Shown in pieces: positions 44,455-53,022 of a stretch of DNA of 64,000 nt (position 1 is its first letter; every line of letters starts with the position of its first letter). The stretch is from positions 434,001-498,000 of the forward strand of contig NZ_VTPY01000003.1 in assembly GCF_008297955.1 (NCBI RefSeq). The letters are read 5' to 3'. Position numbers and translations under genes: made by a program. Origin of the DNA: Billgrantia pellis (GTDB lineage: Bacteria > Pseudomonadota > Gammaproteobacteria > Pseudomonadales > Halomonadaceae). A model generated the notes under the pieces. The model searched no databases, was not told where the DNA came from, and saw nothing but the letters and a program-made list of their open reading frames with translations.

Positions 44455-45777
44455 TCAGTAGCCGCGATAGAGCTGCGGCAGCCACAGCGCCAGCTGCGGG
44501 AAGATCGTGATCAGCGCCAACCCGATCAACATGATGCCGACGAAGGGCCAGACGCTGCGGTAGATGTCGCCGAGCGATATCTCCGGGGGCGCCATGGCGC
44601 GCATCAGGAACAGGTTGTAGCCGAACGGCGGGGTCATGTAGGCGATCTGCACGGTGATGGTGTAGAGCACGCCATACCAGATCGGATCGAAGCCCAGGCT
44701 GATCACCAGCGGTACGTAGAGCGGCGCCACGATCACCAGCATGGCGGTATCGTCGAGGAACATGCCGAGCAGAACGTAGGAGAGCTGCATCATCACCAGT
44801 ATCTGCCATGGACTCATGCCGATACGGTCGAGGAAGATGTTCTCGATGGCCCGTACCGCACCGAGACCGTCGAACACCGCGCCGAAGCACAATGCCGCGA
44901 GGATGATCCACATGAACATGCAACTGATGCCGAGCGTCTTATGCACGGTGCTCTCGATCACCTTCCAGGTCAGGCGGCGCTTGATCAGCGCGGCCAGGGT
45001 GGCGGCCACCGCCCCTACCGCCGAACTCTCCACCAGGCTGGTCACGCCCATCAGGAACAGTCCGGTCATGAAGAAGAAAATCAGCAGCGGCAGGATGCCG
45101 GCACGCAGCAACTTGAGTTTCTCGGCCAGGCTCATCCGGCGCTCCTCGGCGGGCAACGCCGGGCCGAGATGTGGCTGCAGGCGGCAGCGAATGACGATGT
45201 AGAGCACGAACAACCCGGCCAGGATCAGCCCCGGAATGGCCCCGGCCAGCCACAGCTGGCTAACCGGTTGGCGCGCGATCATGCCGTAGAGCACCAGCAC
45301 CACGCTGGGCGGCACCAGGATCCCCAGCGAACTGCCGGCCTGGATCACGCCGGTGACCATGATCTTGTCGTAGCCGCGCCGCAGCAGTTCCGGCAGCGCG
45401 ATGGTCGCGCCGATGGCCATGCCCGCCACGCTCAGGCCGTTCATCGCCGAAACCACCACCATCAGGCCGATGGTACCCACCGCCAGGCCGCCCTTCAGCG
45501 AGCCCATCCAGACGTGGAACATCTCGTAGAGTTCGCTGGCGATACCCGACTCGGAGAGCATGTAGCCCATGTAGATGAATAGCGGCAGGGTCAGCAACGG
45601 ATACCAGTTCATCAGTTGAATGGCGGCGCTGAACGGCATTTCCACGCCGCCGTGGCCCCACAGCAGCAGCGCCGAGGCGGCGCCGACAAAGCCGATCACA
45701 CCGAACACCCGTTGCCCGGTCAGCAGCAACAACATCATGGTCGAGAACATCAGCAGAGCGATCATTTCATAGCTCAT
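44455..45777 (-). CDS. TRAP transporter large permease subunit (DctM family)
   Basis: A 440-residue protein with about twelve membrane segments, the DctM pattern (SGIASELYEMFHVWMGSL and QIAYMTPPFGYNLFLMRA are typical loops). It overlaps DctQ by four bases (ATGA at 45777), so they are made as a pair. It forms the channel for the ligand of the Tat-exported binding protein. I saw no break or change in the frame. Confidence 0.9.
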   Translation of the reverse strand: MSYEMIALLMFSTMMLLLLTGQRVFGVIGFVGAASALLLWGHGGVEMPFSAAIQLMNWYPLLTLPLFIYMGYMLSESGIASELYEMFHVWMGSLKGGLAVGTIGLMVVVSAMNGLSVAGMAIGATIALPELLRRGYDKIMVTGVIQAGSSLGILVPPSVVLVLYGMIARQPVSQLWLAGAIPGLILAGLFVLYIVIRCRLQPHLGPALPAEERRMSLAEKLKLLRAGILPLLIFFFMTGLFLMGVTSLVESSAVGAVAATLAALIKRRLTWKVIESTVHKTLGISCMFMWIILAALCFGAVFDGLGAVRAIENIFLDRIGMSPWQILVMMQLSYVLLGMFLDDTAMLVIVAPLYVPLVISLGFDPIWYGVLYTITVQIAYMTPPFGYNLFLMRAMAPPEISLGDIYRSVWPFVGIMLIGLALITIFPQLALWLPQLYRGY

Positions 45778-46304
45778 TGCCGAGTCTCCCCGTCTTCCAG
45801 GGGAATGCCACGCGCCCGGGCGATGTCCTTGAACAGGATCGCCACGCTCTGCAGCAGCATCAGCAGAACGCCGAAGGTCATGATGCTCTTGATCGGCGCC
45901 AGGGGTGGCGCCCATGAGGTGTAGCTCTTCTCGCCGTAACGCAGGGCGTACTCGGTACTGGAGATGCCGCCGGCGAGCAGCGCCCCGAGAAAGACGAGCA
46001 GCAGCACGACGGTGAGTGCATCGACGATGGCGCGGGTACGATCGGACCAGCCCGAATAGAACAGATCCATGCGTACGTGCGCGCCCATCTGCATGGCATA
46101 AGCGCCGCCAAGCATGTAGTAGGCGGCCATCATGAACTGCGAGACCTCGATGCTCCAGATCAGCGGACTGTTGAAGGCAGTGCGCGCCACCGAGGCGTAG
46201 AGCAACACGCCGATCATCGCGAAGATCAGGAACATGGTGATGCGCCCCACCACGCGGTTGAACCTATCCACCCAGCGCACGTAGAGCGTTATTATTCTTG
46301 GCAT
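45774..46304 (-). CDS. TRAP transporter small permease subunit (DctQ family)
   Basis: A 176-residue protein with four hydrophobic segments and the DctQ motif FNSPLIWSIEVSQFMMAAY. It is the first gene of the gamma-glutamyl operon; its promoter region holds a dyad that may bind the LysR protein encoded upstream. DctQ works with DctM in the inner membrane. Confidence 0.88.
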   Translation of the reverse strand: MPRIITLYVRWVDRFNRVVGRITMFLIFAMIGVLLYASVARTAFNSPLIWSIEVSQFMMAAYYMLGGAYAMQMGAHVRMDLFYSGWSDRTRAIVDALTVVLLLVFLGALLAGGISSTEYALRYGEKSYTSWAPPLAPIKSIMTFGVLLMLLQSVAILFKDIARARGIPLEDGETRQ

Positions 46305-46399
46305 CGTTCGGCCCCGGCCTGTTCGTCACCTTGGGTTTCGACCAGTCTTGATACCGGCGGCGCGAAAGCGCAACGTGCATCGATGTCGATGACGGCCAG

Positions 46400-46420
46400 A
46401 CTATCGATGAAATCGATAGT
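46400..46420. promoter_or_regulatory. Dyad operator candidate upstream of the gamma-glutamyl operon
   Basis: ACTATCGAT, GAA, ATCGATAGT is a perfect inverted repeat with nine-base arms, 96 bases before the DctQ start and 63 bases after the LysR stop. It contains a T-N11-A match (46404 to 46416), the LysR recognition pattern. It is the only strong dyad in the 179-base gap and the best candidate control site for the operon. Confidence 0.6.
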
Positions 46421-46483
46421 GGTACATGACGAGGCAATGTCGCGTTTGATGTGCCCGCTTCGGGTGCAGGAAATAGAGCGCGA

Positions 46484-47443
46484 TCAGAACCGTGTGGCCA
46501 CCTCGGCGGAAAGCCAGGGAAGGACCCGGTCGAGCTGGGCGTTAAAGTGCTTATCCAGCAGGCGCCGGCTGTCACGGGCGAGAAGCGCCGGCAGTTCGCC
46601 CAGCTCGTCGCGCCTGGCCACCAGCGTCAGTTCGCGGTTGAGCGGTGCCAATGGGAGTGGTGCCACCGTGACGTTGAGCGCCTCGAGGCCAGCCTGGTAG
46701 AGGCACAGCGGCGTGGTAATGGTCCATCCGGCACCGGCCCCGACCAAACGCAGCAAGGCGAAGGTGTTGTCGAGGTGCAGCCTGGCCGGCAGCTCGAGCT
46801 GATTCAACCGCAGATGGCGTTCGATGGCCTGGCCGATCAGCGATTGGGGAGTGTAGCGCACGAAATCCAGGTGACGGGCCAGCCAGCGCAGGTTGTCCAG
46901 CGGGCCGCTCCAGTGGCAGGGAACCACCAGGACGAAGGGCTCGCGCAGCAGGGCGTGGCGCTCCAGGCCGTCGTAATTCTCCAGCCGGTCATCGGAAACG
47001 ATGATATCCACGTGCCGGGTTAGCAGCGAGTGCGCATGCATGTGCGACAGGCCGGTGGTCAGGGTATAGTCACGGGTATAGCGCCGAATCAGCTCAATCA
47101 AGGGTTGGCCGACGGCGGTGGCCAGCGAGTCGACCAGCGCCAGGCGCACCTGATGCAAATGGCCAAAATCGCCAGATACCAGCTCGCGGCGCGTGCTGCG
47201 CGCCTCGTCCAGCAGGCGCCGGGAGCGGTCGTAGAAGAAGCGTCCGGCGCTGGTTGGCTCGAGCGGGCGGCAGTTGCGCTTGAACAGCGTGACGCCCATG
47301 CTCTCTTCCAGGTTGGCCAGGCTCTGGGACACAGACGACTGCTTGAGCCCGAGCCGCCGGGCCGCCGCACTCTGGCTGCCCTGCTCCAGGGTCTCGACGA
47401 ATATCTCCATGCTGCGAAGATCGAAACCGAAACCGCTGCGCAT
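46484..47443 (-). CDS. LysR-family transcriptional regulator
   Basis: A 319-residue LysR protein. The HTH is LEQGSQSAAARRLGLKQSSV near residues 19-38, and the rest is a ligand-binding domain. It reads in the same direction as the gamma-glutamyl operon just downstream, so it is either its regulator or its first gene. ATG 47443 has AGAGGA eight bases upstream; GTG 47479 is a longer alternative. The TraX-family gene is divergent 133 bases away. Confidence 0.85.
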   Translation of the reverse strand: MRSGFGFDLRSMEIFVETLEQGSQSAAARRLGLKQSSVSQSLANLEESMGVTLFKRNCRPLEPTSAGRFFYDRSRRLLDEARSTRRELVSGDFGHLHQVRLALVDSLATAVGQPLIELIRRYTRDYTLTTGLSHMHAHSLLTRHVDIIVSDDRLENYDGLERHALLREPFVLVVPCHWSGPLDNLRWLARHLDFVRYTPQSLIGQAIERHLRLNQLELPARLHLDNTFALLRLVGAGAGWTITTPLCLYQAGLEALNVTVAPLPLAPLNRELTLVARRDELGELPALLARDSRRLLDKHFNAQLDRVLPWLSAEVATRF

Positions 47444-47576
47444 TGCTGCTGTCCTCTTTCCGAACCGTCGCTCGTTCACGAACCGCTACCCGGCGAGAAG
47501 GAACTCCCCTCGCCGCGCCTCGGTCAACAAGGTGGCATCATTCCGCCGTCGACACGTCATCCACAGGGAGGTCACG

Positions 47577-48377
47577 ATGACCGCACAAGCCGCCGCCCTT
47601 TCGGCGCCGGATCGCCCCACCTCGACATGGACCGGCTGGGGTCAATGGCTGGCGCTCGCCACCATGACCATCGACCACCTGACCCGTTACGTGCTGCCAA
47701 GCCACTGGGAACTCGATTGGGCCGGCGCCTCGATCGGCCGGATCGCCTTTCCCTTGTTCGCCGCCATGGTCGCCTGGCATGGGCTATTCAATACCCGCAA
47801 TCCGCTGCGCTATGCCCGGCGCATCCTGATCATCGGCCTGGTGGCGCAGCTGCCCTACATGTTGATGCCACGGGCGTCCGACGCCTTCCTCCTCAATGTC
47901 TGCTTCACCCTGGCATTAGGGCTGGCCTGGGGCGCCTGGCTGCGTGACCTGTTCGCCCGCGTGCGGGCCGGCACCCTGGGCAGCCCCTGGGTAGGGCTGG
48001 GCGTCGCGGCAACGCTGGCCGTCTGGTACCTGCTCGGCGACTGGGTCGAGTACGGCCATCGCGGGTTGCTGCTGATCCCGTTGTTCATGTTGGCCATGCA
48101 TCACCTGCATGCCGCAGGCGATGGCCTGGTCGAGCGCCTGGGCGCGGTGGCCTTGTCCGTTCCGCTGCTGATCGTGGCCGGGCTGATGAACAGCTCCGAC
48201 ATGGCCAAGTCGTTCACCGTGGCCACCTGCCTGACGGTGCTGTGGCTGGCCGCCGGCGCCCATCGTCTGACCCCGGCGGTGCCCAGCGTCATGCCCCGCC
48301 GGCTGTGGCTGGCGTGGTACCCCGGCCATTTTGCCCTGATCGCCCTGTGGCTCTGGGCCTCCGGTGGCCTTGGTTGA
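47577..48377 (+). CDS. TraX-family membrane protein
   Basis: A 266-residue inner-membrane protein with about eight hydrophobic segments. The start LALATMTIDHLTRYVLP and the loop RIAFPLFAAMVAWHG match the TraX family, whose F-plasmid member acetylates pilin. Chromosomal members have unknown roles and no conjugation genes are near. AGGGAGG lies six bases before the ATG. The stop is six bases from the stop of the GGDEF/EAL gene. Confidence 0.78.
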   Translation: MTAQAAALSAPDRPTSTWTGWGQWLALATMTIDHLTRYVLPSHWELDWAGASIGRIAFPLFAAMVAWHGLFNTRNPLRYARRILIIGLVAQLPYMLMPRASDAFLLNVCFTLALGLAWGAWLRDLFARVRAGTLGSPWVGLGVAATLAVWYLLGDWVEYGHRGLLLIPLFMLAMHHLHAAGDGLVERLGAVALSVPLLIVAGLMNSSDMAKSFTVATCLTVLWLAAGAHRLTPAVPSVMPRRLWLAWYPGHFALIALWLWASGGLG

Positions 48378-48383
48378 GCGGCA

Positions 48384-50750
48384 TCATCCAGCATCCGTCC
48401 CTATCCGCTCGGCCAATAGCCGCTCGAAGTCTTCGAGCGGCATCGGGCGATGGAAGTAAAAGCCCTGAAACAGACGACATCCCCGCATCAGCAGAAAATC
48501 CCGCTGCGCTCTGTTCTCCACCCCCTCCGCCACGACATCGATGCCGAGATGCTGTGCCATGGCGAGCACCGTCTCGACGATGGTGGCGTCGCTGCTGTCG
48601 GTATCGAGGCTACTGACGAAGCTGCGGTCGATCTTCAGCTCATCCAGCGGTAGCGACTTGAGGTAGGAGAGTGAGGAGAAGCCAGTGCCGAAGTCGTCGA
48701 GCGCCAGTTGGACACCGAGCTGCTTGAGTGCCTGCATGCGTTCGATGGCATCCTGCAGGCCGTCGATCATGATGCTTTCGGTTAACTCCACCGTGAGCCG
48801 GGAAGGCTCGATACCGTGAGCTCCCAGTACCCAGGTCAGGCCTTCGACGAAACCGGGCTGGGTGAAGTGACGTACGCTGATGTTGACCGACAGGCGCGGC
48901 AGGATCTCGGCCGGCAGCCGCGCCAGCAGCGCGCAGCATCGGTCCAGCATCCAGGTCTCGAGTTCCGTGATCAGATCGCTTTCCTCGGCGATGGCAATGA
49001 ACACTTCGGGCGAGATCCAGCCACGCTGCGGATGCTCCCAGCGCATCAGCGCCTCGCCGCCGATCACTTCGCCGCGCTCGTCGAGCTGGGGCTGGCAGGC
49101 GATGCTCAACTGTTCCTCGGCCAGCGCGCGACGCAAGGCTTGCTCCATCTCCAGACGCCAGCTCATCTGAGTCTGCATCGAGGGCTCGTAACCGCAGATC
49201 TGGGCACGCCCTTTCACCTTGGCCTGATACATGGCGGTATCGGCGTGGCGCAGCACATCGCCGACATCCTCGTCGCCCAGCGGAAACAGCGTATAGCCGA
49301 TGCTCGGTGTCACGCTGATGCGTTGACCGCCCAGATCGTAGGCCCGGCGTAGGGTGGAAAGCAGGCGTTCGGCACGCTGCTCCGACCGCTGCAACTCCAG
49401 CTCGCGATCGCCGCTCAGCGCCGGCATCAGCACCACGAACTCATCGCCGCTGAGGCGGGCGGCCATGTCGGCCTTCCCCATGCTCAGCAACAGCCGCTTG
49501 CTGACCTGGCGCAGCAATTCGTCACCCACCGCGTGGCCCAAGGTATCGTTGATGATCTTGAAGCGATCGAGGTCGAGGAACATCACCAGTCCCACGCGGC
49601 CATCGTCGCGCCGGTCGCGAATGGTCGAAGCGAGCGTCTCGATCAGCAGCCGGCGGTTGGGCAGCTCCGTCAACGGGTCGAAGTAAGCCTGACGGTGGAT
49701 GGTCTCCTCGGCAATCTTGCGCTCGGTGAAATCCTCGATGACGGCCACCCCACCGACCACCTCGCCGGATTCGCTGCGCAGTGCACTATAGAAGGCGCGC
49801 AGCGGCGTCTGCTTGCCGCTGACCACGGTACGGTAAGTACCTTCGAAATAACCGGTTCCGCTCTCGAGGGCATCGCGGACCGCCCGCACGACACGCTCAT
49901 CGTCGATTTGAGTCAGCAGGTTCATGCCCAGCAGGCGCTGCCGACTGGTGCCGAGAATATCCAGACACACCTCATTGCAGTCGACCACCCGGCCCTTGCT
50001 ATCGAAGTGCAGCACACCCAGCGGCGTGTGACGAAAAATGGCGCGATAGCGTGCCTCGCTCACGCGAAGCTGCTGCTCGCGTGATGTGACGACCAGGCGC
50101 AAGGCGATATTATCGGTGATGATGCGGTTGAGCCGGTGGCTGATGACCAGTACCAAGGCCAGGAACAACACGATCAAGGATGCCAGCAGCCAGGCGAGCG
50201 ACGAGCCCTGAACCAGCAGTTGGCCAAGCAACGGCAGCATGGCCGGCAAAACGAACAACGGCGCCATCCACCATACCGAAGAGAGCGTCGTCACCCCACC
50301 CGCGGCAATGCCCGCCAGTACGATCGTCAGCGCCGCCAGTTGGCCGAGGTGATCCATGGTGAACATCGCGAGCCCCGCCACGCCCCAGACCAGACCTGCC
50401 AGCGCGGCACCCCAGGCAAAGCGGCATAGCCAGTGTCGCTGCAGCCGGTGCCGGGGCGGCTGACGTTGGTAATACCTGGCCAGCCACAGTCGCCCTCCCG
50501 AGACCGAGACCAGCGCTACGAGCCACGCAACGAGAAAGCCCGCAGGCATGATGGGCCACATCGCCGCCACCAGCAGCAGGGCGGCGAGTACGCTGGACAA
50601 AACCGGCTGCCACAGTCGTTCATACAGCAGGCGCACCTGCTCGGCAGCCAGCTGCAGACGGTGCGAGGAAACCGGAACCGCCTCGGCGATGACCTCGAGG
50701 CGCTTTTCCTGAAGCGAAAATGACATGCGGGCGATCAGTTCCGTATTCAT
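48384..50750 (-). CDS. Membrane-anchored PAS-GGDEF-EAL cyclic-di-GMP protein
   Basis: A 788-residue protein. Residues about 40-195 hold six or so membrane segments, then a PAS domain (YRAIFRHTPLGVLHF), a GGDEF domain and a C-terminal EAL domain. The GGDEF motif reads SGDEF (RLSGDEFVVLM), which usually still allows catalysis but is altered at position one. The EAL motif (GGEALMRWEHP) and downstream DDFGTGFSSLSYL and ESIM are intact, so the phosphodiesterase half looks active. It would set cyclic-di-GMP levels. The start at 50750 has no good ribosome site; ATG 50726 is also possible. Confidence 0.88.
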   Translation of the reverse strand: MNTELIARMSFSLQEKRLEVIAEAVPVSSHRLQLAAEQVRLLYERLWQPVLSSVLAALLLVAAMWPIMPAGFLVAWLVALVSVSGGRLWLARYYQRQPPRHRLQRHWLCRFAWGAALAGLVWGVAGLAMFTMDHLGQLAALTIVLAGIAAGGVTTLSSVWWMAPLFVLPAMLPLLGQLLVQGSSLAWLLASLIVLFLALVLVISHRLNRIITDNIALRLVVTSREQQLRVSEARYRAIFRHTPLGVLHFDSKGRVVDCNEVCLDILGTSRQRLLGMNLLTQIDDERVVRAVRDALESGTGYFEGTYRTVVSGKQTPLRAFYSALRSESGEVVGGVAVIEDFTERKIAEETIHRQAYFDPLTELPNRRLLIETLASTIRDRRDDGRVGLVMFLDLDRFKIINDTLGHAVGDELLRQVSKRLLLSMGKADMAARLSGDEFVVLMPALSGDRELELQRSEQRAERLLSTLRRAYDLGGQRISVTPSIGYTLFPLGDEDVGDVLRHADTAMYQAKVKGRAQICGYEPSMQTQMSWRLEMEQALRRALAEEQLSIACQPQLDERGEVIGGEALMRWEHPQRGWISPEVFIAIAEESDLITELETWMLDRCCALLARLPAEILPRLSVNISVRHFTQPGFVEGLTWVLGAHGIEPSRLTVELTESIMIDGLQDAIERMQALKQLGVQLALDDFGTGFSSLSYLKSLPLDELKIDRSFVSSLDTDSSDATIVETVLAMAQHLGIDVVAEGVENRAQRDFLLMRGCRLFQGFYFHRPMPLEDFERLLAERIGTDAG

Positions 50751-50934
50751 TGTCGTTATGTCAGCTCCTATCTTTACCCGATGCAGCGAGGTTTGGCGAG
50801 GCGCCCCCTCAACGCATGGAGCGGACGCGGTACGGGCAAGTCATCGCGACGAACTGTCGCGACTCGTTCATATCGCTGCAACGTACCCTCACCACCCTAT
50901 GGATTCGTCCCGTTCCACCTTTTGGAGACTTGCC

Positions 50935-52956
50935 ATGACCCAGCCTCGCCAGCCCGGCCAGGTCGACCCGATTCTCGCCGCCGGTGACGAACCCGCCAGT
51001 AATCCGACGTCCAACGACTACTTTGGCGATATCCTCGCGGCCCGCATGCATCGACGTACCTTGCTGCGCGGCAGCCTGGCCGCCGCGGTGGCCGCGGCCA
51101 TGTCCACCGCCTTGCCCTTCGGCAGCGCGCTGGCCGCCGGCACGCAGGCGGCCCCGACGCGCATCGGTTTCCAGGCGATCCCGGTCAGCAACACCGATAG
51201 CGTGGTAGTGCCGGAAGGCTATAACGTGCAGACCTTCATCCCGTGGGGCACGCCCATTAGCGGCTCCATGCCGGCCGCCTCTCTGGAAGCCAGCGGCGAT
51301 GACCAAGGCCACCAGGTGGGCAGCCACCACGACGGCATGCACTTCTTCCCCCTCGAAGGCAGCTCCCGCGATGGCCTTCTCGTGCTCAATCACGAGTACG
51401 TCGAGCCACGCTTCATGCATGCCGAGGCCCAAGGGCTGGCGCTCGATTCGGAGGGGTTCCCGCAGTACGAAGACGGTTCTCGTGACGCCGACCAGGTACT
51501 CAAGGAACTCAATGCTCACGGGGTATCGGTGGTCCGGGCGCGCCAGAGCGACGACGGCCAATGGCAGGTGATCGAGGACGAACGCAATCGGCGCATTACC
51601 GGCCTGACCCCGATGCGCCTGGCCGGACCGGTGGCCGGCACCGAGCACGTCACGACCAAGTACAGCCCCGACGGCAGCATGACCCGCGGCACCCTGAACA
51701 ACTGCGCCAATGGCGTCACGCCATGGAATACCTACCTCGCCGCCGAGGAAAACTGGGCCGGCTACTTCGCCAACCAGGATGCCGAGATCGATCGCCGCCA
51801 GGCTCGCTACGGCATCGAGTCGCGCAGCGAGGGACGTTATCAGTGGCACAGGGCCGCAGGCGGCGCCGATGAATTCGCGCGTTTCGACGCGAGCTCCCGC
51901 GGTGCCTCGCCGAGAGAGGATTATCGCAACGAACCTCACGGCTTTGGCTACATGGTGGAAATCGACCCTTACGATCCTTCGAGCATACCGGTCAAGCGCA
52001 CCCACCTCGGCCGCTTTGCCCACGAGGGCGTGGTCTTCGCCCCCGCCGTGGAAGGCCAGCCGGTAGTCTGCTATTCCGGCGACGACGCCCGCTTCGAGTA
52101 CATCTACAAGTTCGTCTCGGCCAAGCCCTATCAAGCCGCCAGCGCCGACGGCTCGCTACTGGACGAAGGCACGCTCTACGTGGCGAAATTCCATGAGGAT
52201 GGCAGTGGCGAATGGCTGGCGCTCGCCCCAGGGGAGAACGGGCTGACGCCGGAGAACGGCTTCGCCGACCTTGCCGAGATTCTGGTCAATGCGCGCAGCG
52301 CCGCGGACCACGTCGGCGCCACCAAGATGGATCGCCCGGAGTGGGGCGCAGTGGATCCGGCCACCGGCCAGGTCTACTTCACCCTGACCAACAACACCCG
52401 CCGCAGCGAGGAGCAAGTCGACGCCGCCAACCCGCGCGCCGAGAACCATTTCGGTCATATCGTTCGCTGGCAGGAGGACGGCACCCACGCCGCCGAACGC
52501 TTCCAGTGGGAAATCTTCCTGCTGGCCGGCGATCAGGAGAGCGGCCGCCACCTGGACGGTACCCCCCTCGATCAAGAGGCCATTTTTGCCTCGCCCGACG
52601 GCCTGTGGATCGATCCCGATCGCCGCGTGTGGATCCAGACCGACATCAGTGAATCGGTGGTCAATAGCGGTAACCACGAGGTATTCGGCAACAACCAAAT
52701 GCTGGTGGCCGACCCCGAAACCGGCGAATTGAAGCGCTTCCTCACCGGGCCCGTCGGTCAAGAGATCACCGGCATCGCCATGACACCGGACCAGCGCACC
52801 CTGTTCGTCAACGTGCAGCATCCCGGCGCCACCACATCGGCCGAGGCGTTCGCCGCAGGCGAGCTGACCAGTCACTGGCCCGAAGGGGGTAGCGCACTTC
52901 CCCGCTCGGCGACCCTGGTGATCACCCGCGAGGACGGCGGCATCATCGGCGCGTAA
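50935..52956 (+). CDS. PhoX-family periplasmic alkaline phosphatase-like protein
   Basis: A 673-residue protein of the PhoX family (DUF839). The twin-arginine signal HRRTLLRGSLAAAVAAAM is at about residues 38-55. Metal-binding segments appear in LVLNHEYVEPRF, LNNCANGVTPWNTYLAAEENW and DGLWIDPDRRVWIQTD. PhoX enzymes use calcium and iron and release phosphate from organic esters in the periplasm. TTGGAGA lies eight bases before ATG 50935. No clear Pho box is seen in the gap before it. A strong terminator follows. Confidence 0.88.
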   Translation: MTQPRQPGQVDPILAAGDEPASNPTSNDYFGDILAARMHRRTLLRGSLAAAVAAAMSTALPFGSALAAGTQAAPTRIGFQAIPVSNTDSVVVPEGYNVQTFIPWGTPISGSMPAASLEASGDDQGHQVGSHHDGMHFFPLEGSSRDGLLVLNHEYVEPRFMHAEAQGLALDSEGFPQYEDGSRDADQVLKELNAHGVSVVRARQSDDGQWQVIEDERNRRITGLTPMRLAGPVAGTEHVTTKYSPDGSMTRGTLNNCANGVTPWNTYLAAEENWAGYFANQDAEIDRRQARYGIESRSEGRYQWHRAAGGADEFARFDASSRGASPREDYRNEPHGFGYMVEIDPYDPSSIPVKRTHLGRFAHEGVVFAPAVEGQPVVCYSGDDARFEYIYKFVSAKPYQAASADGSLLDEGTLYVAKFHEDGSGEWLALAPGENGLTPENGFADLAEILVNARSAADHVGATKMDRPEWGAVDPATGQVYFTLTNNTRRSEEQVDAANPRAENHFGHIVRWQEDGTHAAERFQWEIFLLAGDQESGRHLDGTPLDQEAIFASPDGLWIDPDRRVWIQTDISESVVNSGNHEVFGNNQMLVADPETGELKRFLTGPVGQEITGIAMTPDQRTLFVNVQHPGATTSAEAFAAGELTSHWPEGGSALPRSATLVITREDGGIIGA

Positions 52957-52973
52957 TGCCGTGTGTAACGCAG

Positions 52974-53000
52974 CGGACCCCGCCAATGGCGGGGTCCGTT
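52974..53000. terminator. Bidirectional terminator between the PhoX gene and purK
   Basis: CGGACCCCGCC (52974-52984), AAT, GGCGGGGTCCG (52988-52998) and TT form an 11-pair perfect stem between two convergent genes. The short T-run on the plus side suggests it mainly ends the phoX-like message. Confidence 0.75.
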
Positions 53001-53022
53001 GAGCGGTCTTGCGTCGGCCGAC

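Noticed and set aside
50809-52134. 441-codon minus-strand frame opposite the PhoX gene
   Set aside because: PhoX frame has a Tat signal and conserved metal sites; the opposite frame has neither.
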